Assembly (NCBI GenBank): GCA_040902925.1 | Contig: JBBDWJ010000251.1 | Location: 1-16,964, forward strand | Reading direction: 5' to 3' | DNA length: 16,964 bases | Source of the DNA: JBBDWJ01 sp040902925 | GTDB lineage: Bacteria > Acidobacteriota > Terriglobia > Bryobacterales > UBA6623 | Shown: positions 15,098-16,964 of the stretch, piece after piece | How the letters are laid out: every line of letters begins with the position of its first letter | Numbering within the stretch: the stretch's first letter is position 1 | The notes under the pieces: generated by a model | What the model saw: the letters and a program-made list of their open reading frames with translations, nothing else | The model's database searches: none | What the model was told of the DNA's origin: nothing | Position numbers and translations under genes: made by a program

Positions 15098-15126
15098 TTG
15101 ACATACCTAACCTAGACATCTACAGT
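15098..15126 (+). promoter_or_regulatory. padR promoter, sigma70-like
   Basis: TTGACA (15098-15103, consensus) and TACAGT (15121-15126) are 17 bases apart. Transcription should begin near 15132-15134, only 6-8 bases before the padR ATG at 15140, leaving no room for a Shine-Dalgarno. The -10 lies in the centre of a 33-nt palindrome. Confidence 0.7.
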
Positions 15127-15140
15127 AGATATCTAGGTTA
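15108..15140. promoter_or_regulatory. 33-nt palindrome covering the padR -10 and start, likely PadR operator
   Basis: The left arm TAACCTAGACATCTAC (15108-15123) and the right arm (15125-15140) match as inverted repeats at 15 of 16 positions around a central A; only 15117/15131 mismatch. It covers the -10 box, the predicted transcription start and the A of the ATG. PadR proteins are dimeric winged-helix repressors that commonly control their own gene, so autorepression is the natural reading. Confidence 0.75.
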
Positions 15141-15469
15141 TGCCCAAGTCCGACCATCTGCAAGGCTCGCTCGAGCTGCTCGTTCTCAAGATCCTCCGCC
15201 GCGGCCCGAACCACGGCTATGCTCTCGTCCATTACATCGAGCAGGCTTCCGATGAAGTCTTACGGGTGGAGGAAGGCTCGCTGTACCCGGCGCTGCATCG
15301 CATGACGGAAGCGGGTTTGCTGAAGGCAGAGTGGCGCCAGTCGGAAGCGGGCCGGCGCGCCCGCTTCTATGATCTGACCGCCAAAGGCCGCAAGAAGCTC
15401 GAGGCCGAGGAGAAGCGCTGGAACAATGTAACGGCGGCTGTCGCCAAGGTTCTTCGGACGGTTTCGTAA
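15140..15469 (+). CDS. PadR family transcriptional regulator
   Basis: This 109-residue protein is a PadR winged-helix regulator of the short subfamily. Seen: SLELLVLKILRRGPNHGYAL (helices 1-2, residues 10-29), the VEEGSLYPALHRMTEAGLL recognition-helix segment (43-61), the basic wing with RRARFYDLTAKGRKKL (72-87) and a C-terminal dimerisation helix. This subfamily usually sits directly upstream of an FtsX-like permease in Acidobacteriota and probably represses it. Here the permease starts 67 bases after its stop codon on the same strand. The promoter and palindrome just upstream indicate autoregulation. The inducing ligand is unknown. Confidence 0.95.
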   Translation: MPKSDHLQGSLELLVLKILRRGPNHGYALVHYIEQASDEVLRVEEGSLYPALHRMTEAGLLKAEWRQSEAGRRARFYDLTAKGRKKLEAEEKRWNNVTAAVAKVLRTVS

Positions 15470-15536
15470 CCTGGTTTGTGGCGGCCGGCTTCCATCGACT
15501 CTTTGCCGTGCGTACTCGCACTGTGAGATGTGAACC

Positions 15537-16964
15537 ATGGGTTTGTGGTCAAGACTCCGCAGAACGCTTTTCAACAGCCCTCGTGACGCTGAGATCAACG
15601 AAGAAATTCAGTTTCATCTCGCCATGAAGGCGCGCGAAGGCCGCGACCCACGCGAGGCCCGTTTGCGCTTCGGCAATCCAACGACGATCCGGGAGGAAAC
15701 GCGCGCCATGGGAATTTTCGAGTGGCTGGAATCGGTGCTGCAAGACGCCCGCTACGGTTTGCGGCAGCTTCGCCGCACGCCCGTGGTCACGCTATCGATC
15801 ATCATCTCGCTAGTGGTCGGCATTGGCGCCAACACCGCCATCTTCAGCATCGTCGACGCGGCGCTGCTGAAATCACTGCCGGTCGCCGATCCTCAATCGC
15901 TTCGAGTCGTCCAATGGACGACGAGTCAGGGTTGGCCCGAACAACTGGCCCACGGCCATTCCGGAACTACCGACGGCGACCCGCGGGGGCGCATGCAAGG
16001 GTCTTCGTTCGGGCCGCGGCTCTACCGCGCCCTGGCGCGCGAGCAGACGGCCTTCGAGTCGCTGATCGGTTTTGCCGGCGGGGACGCCACCGTCGGCGTC
16101 GAAGGACGCATCGCGGAGCGGACCGGCCTGTTCTACGTCAGCGAAAACTTCTTCGAGGGTTTGGGCGTCGCCATGCTGTTGGGACGCACATTCGACGCCC
16201 AGGATGATCAGATCGGCCGCGAGCCGGTCGTCATCCTAAGCCACCGTTTCTGGCTGCGCCACTTCGGGGGGCGCAGCGACGTGCTCGACCGGGCGGTGCG
16301 CATCAACAACGTTGCTGCCCGTAGCGTAGGCGGCGCGGGGGGTGCTTAACGTCAGCACCCGGCAGGCCGAAAGCCTCGGCGAAGATGACCGCCAATGGTG
16401 GGTGCGCCAGATGGCCCGCCTCAAGCCTGGCGTGGATGAGGCCGCCGCCGGCGAACAGCTTTCAGCAATCTACCAACGGCTTGTCGCGCCCGAAAGCGTC
16501 GAGATCGATCGCGCTGCGATTCCCGCTTTGGTCGTCGGCAACGGCCAGCGCGGTATCGATGCAATCGGCGGCAGCCAATCGCGCGCGTTGTGGATTTTGC
16601 TGTTGTTGGTGGGGCTCGTGCTGTTGATCGTTTGCGCCAACGTCGCGAACTTGCTTCTTTCGCGCGCCGTGGTGCGCCAACGCGAGTCGGCGGTGCGGCT
16701 GGCCCTCGGCGCGGCGCGGCTACGCTGCTGCGCCAACAGCTCGTCGAAAGCCTGGTGCTGGCGGTGATCGGCGGCGCGCTCGGGCTGGGGCTTGGTTACT
16801 TGCTGGCGATTTCCAGCCATTCCGTGTTTCAAGCCGTCAGCAGCATCGGTGATTTCGACCTTCACATCGACGGTCGTGTGCTCGGTTATACCGCAGGGAT
16901 CTCGATTCTGACGGCCCTGTTTTTCGGACTGGCCCCGGCGTTGCGCGCCGCGCGCGCCGATTGG
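15537..16964 (+). pseudogene. ADOP-family FtsX/MacB-like permease, frame-broken and cut by the window end
   Basis: The first segment (15537-16349) has the permease-prefix domain (about 1-60, RLRRTLFNSPRDAEINEEI), a transmembrane helix at about 84-112 (IISLVVGIGANTAIFSIVDA) and part of the MacB-like periplasmic domain. After RINNVAARSV it ends at a stop in a G-rich stretch near 16330-16349. Homology resumes in the +1 frame at about 16342 (EDDRQWWVRQMARLKPGV), with perhaps 25-30 residues missing, and has a second transmembrane helix (LWILLLLVGLVLLIVCANVA). A further single-base loss near 16719 ends that frame at a TGA near 16765, while the original frame continues to the window end (ATLLRQQLVESLVLAVIGG... 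to ...ALRAARADW). Such proteins move or extrude small molecules or lipids with an ATPase encoded elsewhere. Either this copy is decaying or there are assembly errors; well-kept sequence on both sides of each break suggests a recent event. Confidence 0.8.

Overview
The window looks like a chromosomal segment from a high-GC member of the Acidobacteriota, probably close to the Solibacter/Bryobacter group. The main reason is a PadR regulator beside an 'ADOP'-type FtsX/MacB permease with the permease-prefix domain, a pair strongly expanded in that phylum. An S9 peptidase, a long Pkn-type Ser/Thr kinase and a Tat-exported aldo/keto reductase fit the same picture. This assignment is inference; there is no rRNA or tRNA in the window. 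I see no insertion sequence, phage gene or CRISPR array.

Layout. 1-2100 (minus): the start of an S9 peptidase, downstream of an ATP-type phosphofructokinase. 2412-5484 (plus): a tight three-gene operon of an N-formylglutamate amidohydrolase-like protein, a DUF1704/QEGLA metallopeptidase and a GshB/RimK-like ATP-grasp ligase, joined by two 4-nt overlaps. 5508-7309 (minus): a D-2-hydroxyacid dehydrogenase coupled to an HpaI-type aldolase. 7641-8630 (plus): a Tat-signal aldo/keto reductase ending near a strong hairpin. 8739-11163 (minus): a glycine-zipper lipoprotein and a class III aminotransferase. 11430-14202 (minus): a large membrane Ser/Thr kinase with a LiaF-like C-terminal domain, followed by a small degenerate receiver protein. 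14309-15021 (minus): a vapBC toxin-antitoxin pair. 15140-16964 (plus): padR and a disrupted ADOP permease running off the end.

The most interesting parts are the amidohydrolase/DUF1704/ATP-grasp operon and the kinase/LiaF-like fusion. The operon could encode a ligase-plus-peptidase cycle resembling eukaryotic tubulin tyrosination/detyrosination, or a small peptide pathway; no function can be assigned from sequence alone. The kinase could be an envelope-stress sensor. The 118-bp vapB-padR divergent region is a compact regulatory element: each side has a sigma70-like promoter with 17-nt spacing overlapped by an inverted repeat, and both predicted transcripts start at or within a few bases of the start codon. 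Four gene junctions use 4-nt NTGA overlaps, with TTG, GTG or ATG starts.
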